From Paenibacillus planticolens (GTDB taxonomy: Bacteria; Bacillota; Bacilli; Paenibacillales; NBRC-103111): a stretch of DNA of 64,000 bases. The position numbers were made by a program, and so were the translations under genes. Of the stretch, positions 52,669 to 62,855 are shown one piece after another; position 1 is the stretch's first letter, and every line of letters starts with the position of its first letter. The stretch is from positions 301,722 to 365,721 of the forward strand of contig NZ_WHNZ01000045.1 in assembly GCF_013141725.1 (NCBI RefSeq), given 5' to 3'. Under the pieces are notes generated by a model, which worked only from the letters and a program-made list of their open reading frames with translations, was not told where the DNA came from and ran no database searches.

Positions 52669-53028
52669 TCACTTTTTTATTGTGTCGTTTCTTTTTAATA
52701 AAGAAGCTTTTCGGATTACGTGCCAGATGCTCTTTTCCATCTCCGCATATTCCATGTCTACAACGGGTTTTCTGGCCAGCAAAATGTAATCATAATGCGG
52801 CATCAGATTTTCTTTTTTCAAACGAACGATCTCTTTCACCATTCGCCTCAAGCGGTTCCGGACAACCGCATTCCCCACTTTTTTGCTCACCGATATGCCA
52901 AGGCGGAAATGTTCCATTTTGGGTTGAGGCAAATAATATAGAACGAATTGGTGATTCGCCATCGACTTGCCGTACCGGTAAATCTTATTGAAATCTTCTC
53001 GTTTAGCTAATCTATATTCTTTTTCCAC
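52669..53028 (-). CDS. rnpA: Ribonuclease P protein component
   Basis: 119 residues from GTG 53028 with a weak, long-spaced GGAG site. RNR motif KKVGNAVVRNRLRRMVKE binds the P RNA leader. Follows rpmH. Confidence 0.95.
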   Translation of the reverse strand: MEKEYRLAKREDFNKIYRYGKSMANHQFVLYYLPQPKMEHFRLGISVSKKVGNAVVRNRLRRMVKEIVRLKKENLMPHYDYILLARKPVVDMEYAEMEKSIWHVIRKASLLKRNDTIKK

Positions 53029-53137
53029 AGAAATGTACGCTCCAGACCGTTAACATTCAGATAAGCTAAATCAGCCCCAAGGCATCTTATCTATTTTTGA
53101 CCGAAATGGCGGCATATAAACCGATCCACTCCAATGC

Positions 53138-53166
53138 AAAAAAAAAAGCCCCTTCCGGAGCCCTCT
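53138..53166 (-). terminator. Partial terminator between rpmH and rnpA
   Basis: Weak GC stem followed on the minus strand by nine or more T. It likely attenuates rnpA relative to rpmH. Confidence 0.5.
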
Positions 53167-53168
53167 TT

Positions 53169-53303
53169 TTACGCGCTAAGAACTTTTCTTCCTTTAAGAC
53201 GACGAGCTTGTAGAACTTTACGACCGTTCTTCGTGCTCATTCTTTTACGGAAACCATGATTTTTCTTACGCTTTCTCGTATTCGGGTTAAACGTCGGACC
53301 CAT
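53169..53303 (-). CDS. rpmH: Ribosomal protein bL34
   Basis: 44 residues, MGPTFNPNTRKRKKNHGFRK then RMSTKNGRKVLQARRLKGRK; the family length and highly basic composition are exact. Ribosome site GGGAGG precedes ATG 53303. Confidence 0.97.
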   Translation of the reverse strand: MGPTFNPNTRKRKKNHGFRKRMSTKNGRKVLQARRLKGRKVLSA

Positions 53304-53938
53304 CTATAGCACCTCCCTACCTGAGGATATCCATCCTACAAAATTTCTACTACTCATTAAATCATATATCACTAAAGAAAGTCAACCTACCCGAGCGTGC
53401 AGAATGAAATGTCAAACAGCCACTATAAAATTCGAAAAAGAATAACCTGTGTATAAAATTTCCCACACAAAAAGAGAAGCTTGTCGAAAATCAACAGAAT
53501 ATTAACAATATCTTGTGTTGTGAACAATTTCTATGCACAACTTGTTGTAATTGTGGATAATACCAAACAATCCGTTGATTAACAAGCTATCTTTTGATAA
53601 GATGGTAATGTTTCTGTTGTGGATATACACGACCAATTCTCCGATTTATCAACAGTCTGTGGATAACATTGTGAACAAAATTCCCTCTGCAAGAATAAGT
53701 CATTTTAACCGATTCTTAATAATGTGGATAAAACGACAAAAGCCGTCCTTTTTTGACCCCATCAGACATGAAGGTTCATTTCGCCGTAAATCGCGCAGAA
53801 TATACTCTGATTGAGTTCAATCTAAGCTTTATTCGGATCGCTCCAGTTAGAGTTTCATCCATAATGAGTTATACACAGATCAATTTTTTCAAAAACTGGC
53901 CTTACGCCACATGTTTGATTTCAAAGGAGTGAATTACT
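53304..53938. other. oriC: oriC, upstream half, with DnaA boxes
   Basis: DnaA boxes (TTATCCACA type) on either strand: 53448-53456 (TGTGTATAA), 53552-53560, 53618-53626 (one mismatch), 53646-53654 (TTATCAACA), 53658-53666, 53723-53731 and 53869-53877 (TTATACACA). Three are perfect. The DNA is AT-rich and gene-free. The rpmH promoter is at the left end. Confidence 0.9.
53356..53385 (-). promoter_or_regulatory. Probable promoter of rpmH
   Basis: Minus strand TTGACT (53380-53385), 18-nt spacer, TTTAAT (53356-53361). Confidence 0.55.
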
Positions 53939-55303
53939 GTGGAAGGCCATTCTACGGACTTATGGCAGCAAATATTATCGATTATCCAAACTAAACTCAG
54001 CAAACCAAGCTTCGACACTTGGTTAAAATCAACGAAAGCGACAGTTTTTAATGATTCTACTGTCGTTATTTGTGCGCCCAACAATTTTGCTCAGGAATGG
54101 TTGGAAAGCCGATATACCAAGCTGATTGAAGGCACGATTCATGACTTTACCGGCAAACACGTTTCTGTCAAATTCATCATTGAGACCGATGAGCAGAAAG
54201 CTCAATCCGCCGCGCTTCAGCCGACTGTTATACCGCCGAAAGGCCCTGCGATCGTCGCCGGAGAAGAAAACTTTACGAATATGATGAATTCGAGATACAC
54301 CTTCGATACGTTCGTAATTGGATCGGGCAACCGATTCGCGCACGCTGCTTCATTGGCTGTTGCCGAAGCGCCGGCTAAAGCTTACAATCCGCTTTTTCTA
54401 TATGGAGGCGTAGGTTTAGGCAAGACACATTTAATGCATGCCATCGGCCATTACGTCCTTGAACATAATCCTGGGGCCCGAGTTTTGTACATTTCATCAG
54501 AGAAATTTACGAATGAATTCATTAATGCCGTCCGGGATAACCGCGGTGAAGGATTTCGAAATAAATATAGAACCATCGATGTGCTGTTGATTGACGATAT
54601 CCAATTCCTCGCAGGCAAAGAAGGTACGCAGGAGGAGTTTTTCCATACATTTAATGCTCTTCATGAAGAAGGCAAGCAGATTATTATCTCCAGTGACCGG
54701 CCTCCAAAAGAGATTCCAACCCTGGAAGACCGGCTGCGCTCTAGATTTGAATGGGGTTTGATTACCGATATCCAGCCTCCTGATCTAGAGACGCGCATTG
54801 CCATTTTGCGCAAAAAAGCAAAAGCGGAAAATCTCGAAATTCCGAATGAAGCGATGATCTATATCGCGAACCAAATTGATACGAACATTCGTGAACTTGA
54901 GGGTGCGCTTATACGTGTCGTAGCCTATTCATCTCTTATTAATCAAGACATTAGCGTGCATCTGACGGCCGAAGCCTTGAAGGATATTATTCCGTCGAAC
55001 CGGCCAAAGGTCATTACGATACAGGATATTCAGCAGCGTGTTGGTGAATTCTATGGATTGAAGCTAGAGGATTTCAAAGCGCGCAAACGAACAAAAGCCG
55101 TAGCTTTCCCTAGACAGGTCGCTATGTACCTGGCACGTGAGCTGACGGACTTCTCATTGCCAAAAATCGGAGATAATTTTGGAGGCCGCGATCATACAAC
55201 GGTTATCCATGCCCATGAAAAAATATCGCAAATGTTGCAAGCGGATCAGGAACTCTATAAGATCGTTCATAATCTTACAGAGCGCATCAAGAACCCCTCT
55301 TAA
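53939..55303 (+). CDS. dnaA: Chromosomal replication initiator DnaA
   Basis: 454 residues from GTG 53939 (AGGAG 9 nt upstream). Domain I at 1-85, linker, AAA+ domain III with GGVGLGKTH and LLIDDIQF, domain IV with GGRDHTTVIHA binding DnaA boxes. Confidence 0.98.
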   Translation: MEGHSTDLWQQILSIIQTKLSKPSFDTWLKSTKATVFNDSTVVICAPNNFAQEWLESRYTKLIEGTIHDFTGKHVSVKFIIETDEQKAQSAALQPTVIPPKGPAIVAGEENFTNMMNSRYTFDTFVIGSGNRFAHAASLAVAEAPAKAYNPLFLYGGVGLGKTHLMHAIGHYVLEHNPGARVLYISSEKFTNEFINAVRDNRGEGFRNKYRTIDVLLIDDIQFLAGKEGTQEEFFHTFNALHEEGKQIIISSDRPPKEIPTLEDRLRSRFEWGLITDIQPPDLETRIAILRKKAKAENLEIPNEAMIYIANQIDTNIRELEGALIRVVAYSSLINQDISVHLTAEALKDIIPSNRPKVITIQDIQQRVGEFYGLKLEDFKARKRTKAVAFPRQVAMYLARELTDFSLPKIGDNFGGRDHTTVIHAHEKISQMLQADQELYKIVHNLTERIKNPS

Positions 55304-55481
55304 TAACATTTGATTTCGGGTGAGCCTATACACAATCTATGCACATGTGGATAGGCTTGCCTTATATAAGGTTCATCCACATATCCACATATCCAGAGCC
55401 CCTACTGCTATTACTAATAAAGAATGTTATTATATAAAGATATGCTAACGCACCCCAAAAAAGAACTGCAGGAGTGAAGTC
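55304..55481. other. oriC: oriC, downstream half with DnaA-trio unwinding element
   Basis: Boxes at 55346-55354, 55373-55381 and 55381-55389 precede a GC-rich spot and CTACTGCTATTACTAATA (55402-55419), which fits the DnaA-trio element where strands open in B. subtilis, then an AT-rich run. Confidence 0.8.
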
Positions 55482-56624
55482 ATGAAATTAACGATCCTTA
55501 AAGACCATTTAATCGAATCCATTGGTCACGTTTCCAAAGCCATTTCATCTCGTACAACCATCCCCATTCTTACAGGGATCAAAATAGATGCAACCTTAAG
55601 CGGTGTTACCCTTACGGCAAGCGATACAGATATTTCGATTCAAAGCTTTACGCCTAGCGAAAACGGTACGAACAAAATCATTCAGCTTTATCAAGCCGGC
55701 AGCGTAGTGCTTCCAGCTAAATTTTTCGTGGAAATTATTCGTAAACTCCCTGCTCAATTAATCGAAATTGAAGTAGGCTCTAATTTTCAAACCATTATTC
55801 GTTCAGGATCCTCGGAAATTCAAATTATGGGACTCGACCCGGATGAATATCCGCTGCTGCCGGAAATCGAAGAAAGCAAAATGCTTCGTCTTCCAAGCGA
55901 TTTACTTAAAACGATGATTAAGCAAACGTCATATGCGGTATCCACGAATGAATCTACGCCGATACTTACAGGGGTGCTCTGGAATATCACGGGTGATAAA
56001 CTGAAATTTATTGCTTGCGACCGTCACCGTTTAGCTTCCAGAGAAGTTTCGGTTGATAACACCAACGCGCACAATTTGCCGAACATCGTTATTTCCGGCC
56101 GTACATTGAATGAATTAAGCAAAATTTTGCCGGATCAAAATTCACTTATAGATATAGTTATTTCGGACAATCAAGTTTTATTCAAAATTCATTCGATTTT
56201 ATTTTATTCCCGTATTTTGGACGGTACGTACCCGGATACATCGAAGCTTATTCCTCAGTCTTTTCAAACCGAAATGGTCGTTCCGACCAAAGAATTGGCT
56301 GAAGCAATCGATCGCGCCTACCTCCTATCCAAAGAAGACAAGACGAATATTGTAAAAATGATGATGCTTGAAGACCAAACCATTGAAATTTCGTCCAGCT
56401 CCTCCGAGCTCGGCAAAGTAACGGAACAAATTACCCTGCAGCATATTGCCGGTGATTTATTGAAAATCTCTTTTAACTCCAAATATATGCTTGATGCTCT
56501 TAAAGTTCTCGATTCTGAGTTTATTCATATTGGATTTACTGGAGCTATGCAGCCTATCATCATGAAGCCGCAAGATTCGACAAACATGTTGCAGCTGATC
56601 TTGCCATATCGAACTACGAACTAG
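55482..56624 (+). CDS. dnaN: DNA polymerase III beta sliding clamp
   Basis: 380 residues with three-fold repeat clamp architecture, MKLTILKDHLIESI start and C-terminal LILPYRT. AGGAG lies 7 nt upstream. Confidence 0.97.
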   Translation: MKLTILKDHLIESIGHVSKAISSRTTIPILTGIKIDATLSGVTLTASDTDISIQSFTPSENGTNKIIQLYQAGSVVLPAKFFVEIIRKLPAQLIEIEVGSNFQTIIRSGSSEIQIMGLDPDEYPLLPEIEESKMLRLPSDLLKTMIKQTSYAVSTNESTPILTGVLWNITGDKLKFIACDRHRLASREVSVDNTNAHNLPNIVISGRTLNELSKILPDQNSLIDIVISDNQVLFKIHSILFYSRILDGTYPDTSKLIPQSFQTEMVVPTKELAEAIDRAYLLSKEDKTNIVKMMMLEDQTIEISSSSSELGKVTEQITLQHIAGDLLKISFNSKYMLDALKVLDSEFIHIGFTGAMQPIIMKPQDSTNMLQLILPYRTTN

Positions 56625-56637
56625 GGGGTACTCCAGG

Positions 56638-56853
56638 ATGAAACAGATCGCCATTAACACGGATTACATTACACTCGGGCAGTTTCTAAAACTATCGGAC
56701 TGCATATCCACAGGTGGACAAGCTAAATTTTTTGTTGTGGATACCAAAATTGAAGTGAACGGGCAAGCTGAAAATCGCAGAGGACGGAAACTCGTACCGA
56801 AGGATATCGTTACCGTGGAGGGTTTCGGACAATTCGAAGTCGTTAGCTCCTGA
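56638..56853 (+). CDS. yaaA: S4-domain protein YaaA (RlbA)
   Basis: 71-residue S4 RNA-binding domain (TLGQFLKLSDCISTGGQAK, VNGQAENRRGRKL). Ribosome-assembly associated. Between dnaN and recF as usual. Confidence 0.93.
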   Translation: MKQIAINTDYITLGQFLKLSDCISTGGQAKFFVVDTKIEVNGQAENRRGRKLVPKDIVTVEGFGQFEVVSS

Positions 56854-56881
56854 TTGGGCCAAGCCAGGAGGATGAGGAATC

Positions 56882-58000
56882 ATGTTTTTGAACAGACTCG
56901 CGCTTAAATCTTACCGGAATTACGATCAGATCGAGTTGACGACGGATAGCAATGTAAATATTTTTGTTGGACCCAACGCACAGGGGAAAACGAATTTGCT
57001 CGAATCCATCTATGTGATGGCTATGACCAAATCACACCGTACCCATCAAGATAAAGAACTGATCGGCTGGAACGGTGAACAAACGCAGCTCCATGCTCAA
57101 ATTCAAAAGCGGTATGGAACTTGCCAATTGGATCTATCCATTTCAACCAAAGGCAAGAAAGCAAAGATTAACGGACTCGAGCAAAAGAAGCTAAGCAACT
57201 TTATCGGTGCCCTCAATGTCGTTATGTTTGCGCCAGAGGATTTGGAAATCGTCAAAGGAACGCCTGGTATTAGACGACGGTTTCTTGATATGGAGATTGG
57301 CCAAGTGCAGCCCTCGTATCTCTATGATTTGTCGCAATATCAGAAAATTTTGCTTCAGCGCAACAATTATTTAAAGCAAAATTTCGCTGGAAAAGGCTCT
57401 CCAGATGCTATGTTGGACATCTGGAACGAACAATTAGCACTGTATGGTGTTAAAATTATGAAAAAGCGTCAAAACTTTATTAAGAAGCTGCAGCAATGGG
57501 CAGAAACGATCCATCGCGGAATTACAAATGACAGTGAAGAGCTGCTCATTCGCTATTCCCCTTCTTTTGACATAGAGCCATTTGAAGATGAATCTGTTTT
57601 ATTAAACCAATTTATGATAAAGTTATCATTGGTCAGAGATCAGGAATTCCGAAGAGGCGTTACACTTGTGGGCCCTCATCGTGACGATCTTCTTTTTTAC
57701 ATCAACGACAAAGAAGTCCAAACCTACGGCTCTCAGGGGCAGCAGCGAACCACTGCACTCTCTCTTAAGCTGGCGGAGATTGAACTCATCCATGAGGAAG
57801 TTGGCGAATATCCTCTTTTATTGCTTGATGATGTGCTTTCAGAGCTTGATGAATATAGGCAGACGCAGTTGATCCGCACGTTCCAAGAAAAAGTCCAAAC
57901 GTTTATTACCACGACGGGTCTAGAGAGTGTCCATTTGGACCAGCTGAACCATGCTTCCGTGTTTCATGTTTTGAAAGGAAATGTAAGTGGCAGGAGCTGA
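56882..58000 (+). CDS. recF: DNA replication and repair protein RecF
   Basis: 372 residues: SMC-like ATPase with Walker A GPNAQGKTNL, signature YGSQGQQRT and Walker B LLLDDVLSELD. Recruits RecA to gaps. Confidence 0.96.
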   Translation: MFLNRLALKSYRNYDQIELTTDSNVNIFVGPNAQGKTNLLESIYVMAMTKSHRTHQDKELIGWNGEQTQLHAQIQKRYGTCQLDLSISTKGKKAKINGLEQKKLSNFIGALNVVMFAPEDLEIVKGTPGIRRRFLDMEIGQVQPSYLYDLSQYQKILLQRNNYLKQNFAGKGSPDAMLDIWNEQLALYGVKIMKKRQNFIKKLQQWAETIHRGITNDSEELLIRYSPSFDIEPFEDESVLLNQFMIKLSLVRDQEFRRGVTLVGPHRDDLLFYINDKEVQTYGSQGQQRTTALSLKLAEIELIHEEVGEYPLLLLDDVLSELDEYRQTQLIRTFQEKVQTFITTTGLESVHLDQLNHASVFHVLKGNVSGRS

Positions 58001-58005
58001 GGAGC

Positions 58006-58254
58006 ATGTTTATTCATTTGGGTGGAGAAAAAATTATTAGAGCTTCCGAACTGATTGCTATATTCGATATCTCGATAGAGAAATCATCCAAGATATCGAA
58101 ACAATTCATTCAACAAGCTGTTAAGGATAAAAAAACAGAAAAAATCGGTGAAGAAGAATGCAAATCACTCGTCGTTACGAAGAGTAAGGTGTATTATTCC
58201 CCGATCTCCTCTACCACGCTCAAGAAAAGAGCGCATCTTTTGTTAACGAACTAA
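58006..58254 (+). CDS. remB: Extracellular matrix regulator RemB (YaaB, DUF370)
   Basis: 82 residues starting MFIHLGGEKIIRASELIAI, the DUF370 pattern. GGAG overlaps the start region. RemA/RemB are DNA-binding regulators of biofilm genes. Confidence 0.9.
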   Translation: MFIHLGGEKIIRASELIAIFDISIEKSSKISKQFIQQAVKDKKTEKIGEEECKSLVVTKSKVYYSPISSTTLKKRAHLLLTN

Positions 58255-58322
58255 CCTTTTGTTGTTCACATAAAAGAGTATAAGAGGTTTATCTCACTAT
58301 AAAAAAGCAGGTGGAGATTAAC

Positions 58323-60239
58323 ATGTCCGTGAATCAAAATGCGTACGATGACAGTCAGATTCAGGTTCTTGAAGGATTAGAGGCCGTACGAAAACGGCCG
58401 GGCATGTACATTGGCTCGACGAGCGCCCGTGGACTTCACCATCTCGTATGGGAAGTTGTCGATAACAGTATCGATGAGGCGTTAGCCGGCTTCTGTACCA
58501 AGATCGATGTCATAGTGCATAAGAATAATAGCGTTACCGTTATTGATAATGGCCGTGGGATTCCTGTCGGTGAAAATGCGAAGCTAAAGCGTCCGACATT
58601 GGAAGTAGTACTTACGGTTCTTCATGCCGGCGGTAAGTTCGGTGGAGATGATTCGGGTTATAAAGTATCGGGCGGTTTGCACGGTGTAGGTATTTCTGTT
58701 GTTAATGCGTTGTCTGAGCATCTTACGGTTCAAGTTAAGCGTGATGGCAAAATTCATGAGCAAGAATATCGCCGCGGTGCGCCTCAGTATGACGTGAAGG
58801 TTATCGGCGAAACCGAAGAGACGGGAACGCAAGTTACGTTCCAGCCGGATCCCGAGATTTTCAAAGAGACGACGGAATATGACTTTGATATTCTCCAGTC
58901 CCGGATTCGTGAGCTCGCATTCCTGAACAAGGGAATTGAGATTAATTTAATCGACGAGCGTACGGATACGGTAACAACCCATATGTACGAAGGCGGTATT
59001 ATTTCCTTCGTTCAACATTTGAATCGAAATCGGGAAGTTGTCAATGAGATGCCAATTTACGTGGAGGGTGCCAAGGATAACATCTCCATTGAGATTGCTC
59101 TTCAGTACAACGATAGCTATACGGAAAACATTTACTCCTTCGCCAATAACATCAATACGCATGAGGGCGGTACGCACGAATCCGGTTTTAAAAGCGCGCT
59201 TACGCGGATTTTGAATGATTATGCCCGTAAATCGAACTCACTGAAAGAAAGTGATTCTAACCTTTCAGGTGATGATGTCCGTGAAGGACTTGCTGCGATT
59301 ATTTCCGTGAAGATTCCAGAGCCGCAATTCGAGGGGCAAACGAAAACAAAACTAGGCAACAGTGAAGTCCGCGGTATTGTTGAGTCTCTATTTGCCGAGA
59401 AACTGCAAACATTCATGGAAGAAAATCCAGCGATTGCGAAGCGCATTCTGGAAAAAGGGATTCAGGCAGCAAGAGCCAGAGAAGCAGCACGTAAAGCGAG
59501 AGAACTGACTCGACGCAAAAGTGCGCTGGAAGTAAGCGCTCTGCCAGGTAAACTCGCAGATTGTTCATCCAAAGATGCTTCGATCAGTGAGATTTACATC
59601 GTAGAAGGTGACTCTGCGGGCGGATCAGCTAAGCAAGGACGTGATCGTCACTTCCAAGCGATTCTTCCTCTTCGCGGAAAAATTTTGAACGTTGAGAAAG
59701 CCAGATTAGATCGTATTTTATCCAATACGGAGATTCGGGCGATGATTACGGCTTTTGGTACAGGGATCAGCGATGATTTCGATATCAATAAGGCCCGTTA
59801 TCACAAAATTATTATCATGACAGATGCCGACGTTGACGGAGCGCATATTCGTACACTCCTTCTTACGTTCTTCTACAGATACATGAAAAAGCTGATCGAA
59901 TCCGGTTATGTATATATTGCACAGCCTCCTCTTTTCAAATTGGAGAGAAATAAAACCGTACGTTATGCTTACAACGAAAAGCAAAGAGAAGCGATCATGC
60001 AAGAGTTTGGCGAAGGTGCCAAAGTCAATGTACAGCGTTACAAAGGACTTGGTGAAATGAATCCGGAGCAATTATGGGAAACCACAATGGATCCGGAGAG
60101 CCGTACATTGCTGCAAGTGACGATCGAAGATGCGATTGAAGCGGATACGCTCTTTGATTCTTTGATGGGAGATAACGTAGAGCCTAGAAGAGATTTCATC
60201 GAGGAACACGCAATTTACGTGAAAAATCTAGATGTCTAA
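58323..60239 (+). CDS. gyrB: DNA gyrase subunit B
   Basis: 638 residues from ATG 58323 (GGTGGAG upstream). GHKL ATPase, transducer, TOPRIM with EGDSAGGSAKQGRDR and DADVDGAHIRTLL. Confidence 0.98.
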   Translation: MSVNQNAYDDSQIQVLEGLEAVRKRPGMYIGSTSARGLHHLVWEVVDNSIDEALAGFCTKIDVIVHKNNSVTVIDNGRGIPVGENAKLKRPTLEVVLTVLHAGGKFGGDDSGYKVSGGLHGVGISVVNALSEHLTVQVKRDGKIHEQEYRRGAPQYDVKVIGETEETGTQVTFQPDPEIFKETTEYDFDILQSRIRELAFLNKGIEINLIDERTDTVTTHMYEGGIISFVQHLNRNREVVNEMPIYVEGAKDNISIEIALQYNDSYTENIYSFANNINTHEGGTHESGFKSALTRILNDYARKSNSLKESDSNLSGDDVREGLAAIISVKIPEPQFEGQTKTKLGNSEVRGIVESLFAEKLQTFMEENPAIAKRILEKGIQAARAREAARKARELTRRKSALEVSALPGKLADCSSKDASISEIYIVEGDSAGGSAKQGRDRHFQAILPLRGKILNVEKARLDRILSNTEIRAMITAFGTGISDDFDINKARYHKIIIMTDADVDGAHIRTLLLTFFYRYMKKLIESGYVYIAQPPLFKLERNKTVRYAYNEKQREAIMQEFGEGAKVNVQRYKGLGEMNPEQLWETTMDPESRTLLQVTIEDAIEADTLFDSLMGDNVEPRRDFIEEHAIYVKNLDV

Positions 60240-60285
60240 ACGTCTTAGACGTTGTTAACGATGTAAGCTTTCAGGAGGAACATTC

Positions 60286-62772
60286 ATGAGCGAAGAATTA
60301 CGTTCGCAAGTCAAGGAAATTGACATTTCTACCGAAATGCGTACATCCTTCTTAGACTATGCGATGAGTATCATTGTCAGTCGTGCACTGCCAGATGTAA
60401 GAGACGGTCTAAAGCCGGTTCATCGCCGTATTCTATTTGCGATGTCTGAGCTAGGCATGTCTCCAGATAAACCATATAAGAAATCCGCGAGAATCGTCGG
60501 CGAAGTTATCGGTAAGTATCATCCTCATGGAGATTCGGCCGTTTATGAAACGATGGTTCGTATGGCGCAAGACTTCTCCCTTCGTTACATGCTCGTTGAC
60601 GGCCATGGTAACTTTGGGTCGATCGATGGCGATATGGCAGCAGCCATGCGTTATACGGAAGCTCGCTTGTCCAAAATCGCGATGGAGCTTCTTCGCGATA
60701 TCAATAAAGAGACGATTGATTATGCGCCCAACTATGACGGTGAAGAACAAGAACCTGTTGTTCTCCCGTCGCGTTTTCCGAACTTGCTCGTGAACGGAAG
60801 CTCTGGTATTGCGGTAGGGATGGCAACGAACATTCCGCCTCATAACCTTCGAGAAGTCATCGACGGAATCCAGATGCTGATTGAAAATCCGGATGTTACA
60901 CCTATGGATTTGATGCAAGCCATCAAAGGACCGGATTTCCCGACAGCCGGATTTATTTTGGGTCGTGAGGGAATTAGACAAGCCTATTCAACAGGTAGAG
61001 GCTCTGTCACCATGCGGGCAAGAACCGTTATTGAAGAAAATAACAACAAGGCTAGAATCATTGTCAATGAACTGCCTTATCAAGTGAATAAAGCAAGATT
61101 GGTTGAGAAAATTGCAGAGCTCGTTCGCGAGAAAAAGATCGATGGCATCACGGATCTTAGGGACGAGTCCGACCGCAACGGGATGCGTGTCGTCATTGAG
61201 CTGCGCCGTGACGTCAACCCGAATGTCGTTCTGAATAACTTGTTTAAACAGACGGCCATGCAGTCTAACTTCGGTATTATTATGCTGGCGCTCGTTAATG
61301 GCCAACCAAGAGTATTGAATCTTCGCGAGATGCTGACGTACTATCTCAAGCACCAACAGGAAGTGATTCGCCGCAGAACAGAGTATGATTTGCGCAAAGC
61401 AGAAGCGCGCGCTCATATCTTGGAAGGCTTGCGGATCGCGCTGGATCACCTGGATCAAGTTATTGCATTGATTCGTGCTTCCCGAACAACGGAAGAAGCT
61501 AGAGATGGTCTCATAAACACGTTTAACTTGAGCTACGATCAAGCTCAAGCTATTCTGGACATGCGCCTGCAGCGCTTAACCGGTTTAGAGCGTGAGAAGA
61601 TTGAGGCAGAATATGAGGAGCTCATGAAGAAAATCGCCGAACTTAAAGCGATTCTTGCCGATGAGCAGCTGATTCTAGCCATCATTAGCGAAGAGCTCAA
61701 TGAAATCAAAGAGAAATTCGGCGACGATCGTCGCTCCGAAATCACGATTGGCGAGGAAAGCATCGAAGATGAAGACCTTATCCCTCGTGAAGACGTCGTA
61801 ATTACGATTACACATACCGGCTATATTAAGCGGCTGCCTGTAACTACGTATAAGAACCAGAAGCGCGGAGGACGCGGTATTGTCGGTATGGGAACCAAAG
61901 ACGACGATTTCGTGGAACACTTGTTCGTGACCAACACGCATCATTACCTGATGTTCTTTACGAATAAAGGGAAAGTGTACCGCTTGAAAGCTTATGAGAT
62001 TCCGGATTTGAGCCGAACTGCACGCGGCACACCGATCATTAACTTGATTCAAATCGAGCAAGGTGAGACGATCAATGCGGTGATTCCGGTTGAAAGCTTC
62101 GAAACGGATCAGTATCTGTTCTTCGCAACGAAACAGGGTGTCGTGAAGAAAACGCCGATTGACGATTATTCGAATATTCGTAAAGGCGGTCTAATCGCTA
62201 TTAATTTACGTGATGACGATGATCTCATTGGCGTGAAATTAACAGACGGCAATCAAGGCATCATTATGGGGACCAAGTTCGGCATGTCGATCCATTTCCC
62301 TGAACAAGATGTACGTTCAATGGGGAGATCGGCTACCGGGGTAAAAGGTATCCAGCTTGATGAGGATGATGCTGTTATCGATATGGACGTTGTTCATGAG
62401 GATAATAGCGTATTGATTGTAACGACCAAGGGCTTCGGTAAGCGAACGCCTGTTTCCGAGTACCGTATCCAATCACGCGGCGGTAAAGGGATTAAAACCT
62501 TAAACATCACGGATAAGAACGGTCCTGTCGTTGGCCTTAAAGTCGTGCAAGAAGACGAGGATCTTATGATCATTACGGCTTCCGGTACGGTCATTCGGAC
62601 AAGTATGGACGGTATTTCAGTGATGGGCCGTAATACGCAAGGCGTACGCCTCATCAATATTCGCGAAGACGATGAAGTTGGTACCTTGGCTCGGGTGCAG
62701 AAGAATGAAGAGCAGTCTGAGAATGAAGAAGACGGCGATTGGGAAGAAACGGAATCTACGGATACCGAATAA
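60286..62772 (+). CDS. gyrA: DNA gyrase subunit A
   Basis: 828 residues. Active Tyr in AAAMRYTEARL. Quinolone-determining region GDSAVYETMVRM keeps the sensitive Ser and Glu. Six-bladed pinwheel C-terminal domain with GyrA box QKRGGRG and an acidic tail. Confidence 0.98.
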   Translation: MSEELRSQVKEIDISTEMRTSFLDYAMSIIVSRALPDVRDGLKPVHRRILFAMSELGMSPDKPYKKSARIVGEVIGKYHPHGDSAVYETMVRMAQDFSLRYMLVDGHGNFGSIDGDMAAAMRYTEARLSKIAMELLRDINKETIDYAPNYDGEEQEPVVLPSRFPNLLVNGSSGIAVGMATNIPPHNLREVIDGIQMLIENPDVTPMDLMQAIKGPDFPTAGFILGREGIRQAYSTGRGSVTMRARTVIEENNNKARIIVNELPYQVNKARLVEKIAELVREKKIDGITDLRDESDRNGMRVVIELRRDVNPNVVLNNLFKQTAMQSNFGIIMLALVNGQPRVLNLREMLTYYLKHQQEVIRRRTEYDLRKAEARAHILEGLRIALDHLDQVIALIRASRTTEEARDGLINTFNLSYDQAQAILDMRLQRLTGLEREKIEAEYEELMKKIAELKAILADEQLILAIISEELNEIKEKFGDDRRSEITIGEESIEDEDLIPREDVVITITHTGYIKRLPVTTYKNQKRGGRGIVGMGTKDDDFVEHLFVTNTHHYLMFFTNKGKVYRLKAYEIPDLSRTARGTPIINLIQIEQGETINAVIPVESFETDQYLFFATKQGVVKKTPIDDYSNIRKGGLIAINLRDDDDLIGVKLTDGNQGIIMGTKFGMSIHFPEQDVRSMGRSATGVKGIQLDEDDAVIDMDVVHEDNSVLIVTTKGFGKRTPVSEYRIQSRGGKGIKTLNITDKNGPVVGLKVVQEDEDLMIITASGTVIRTSMDGISVMGRNTQGVRLINIREDDEVGTLARVQKNEEQSENEEDGDWEETESTDTE

Positions 62773-62781
62773 TAAATTGCA

Positions 62782-62814
62782 GGGATGGGCTTACAAACCC
62801 ATCCCTTTTACTTT
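62782..62814 (+). terminator. Terminator of gyrA
   Basis: GGGATGGG (62782-62789) pairs with CCCATCCC (62798-62805), followed by TTTTACTTT. Confidence 0.9.
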
Positions 62815-62855
62815 ACAATAGCATGTATAAGATAAAGTAAGGTGAGTGAGCAATT

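Noticed and set aside
60527..61548. Several long ORFs antisense or out of frame in gyrA and gyrB
   Set aside because: Shadows of conserved genes; no independent signals.
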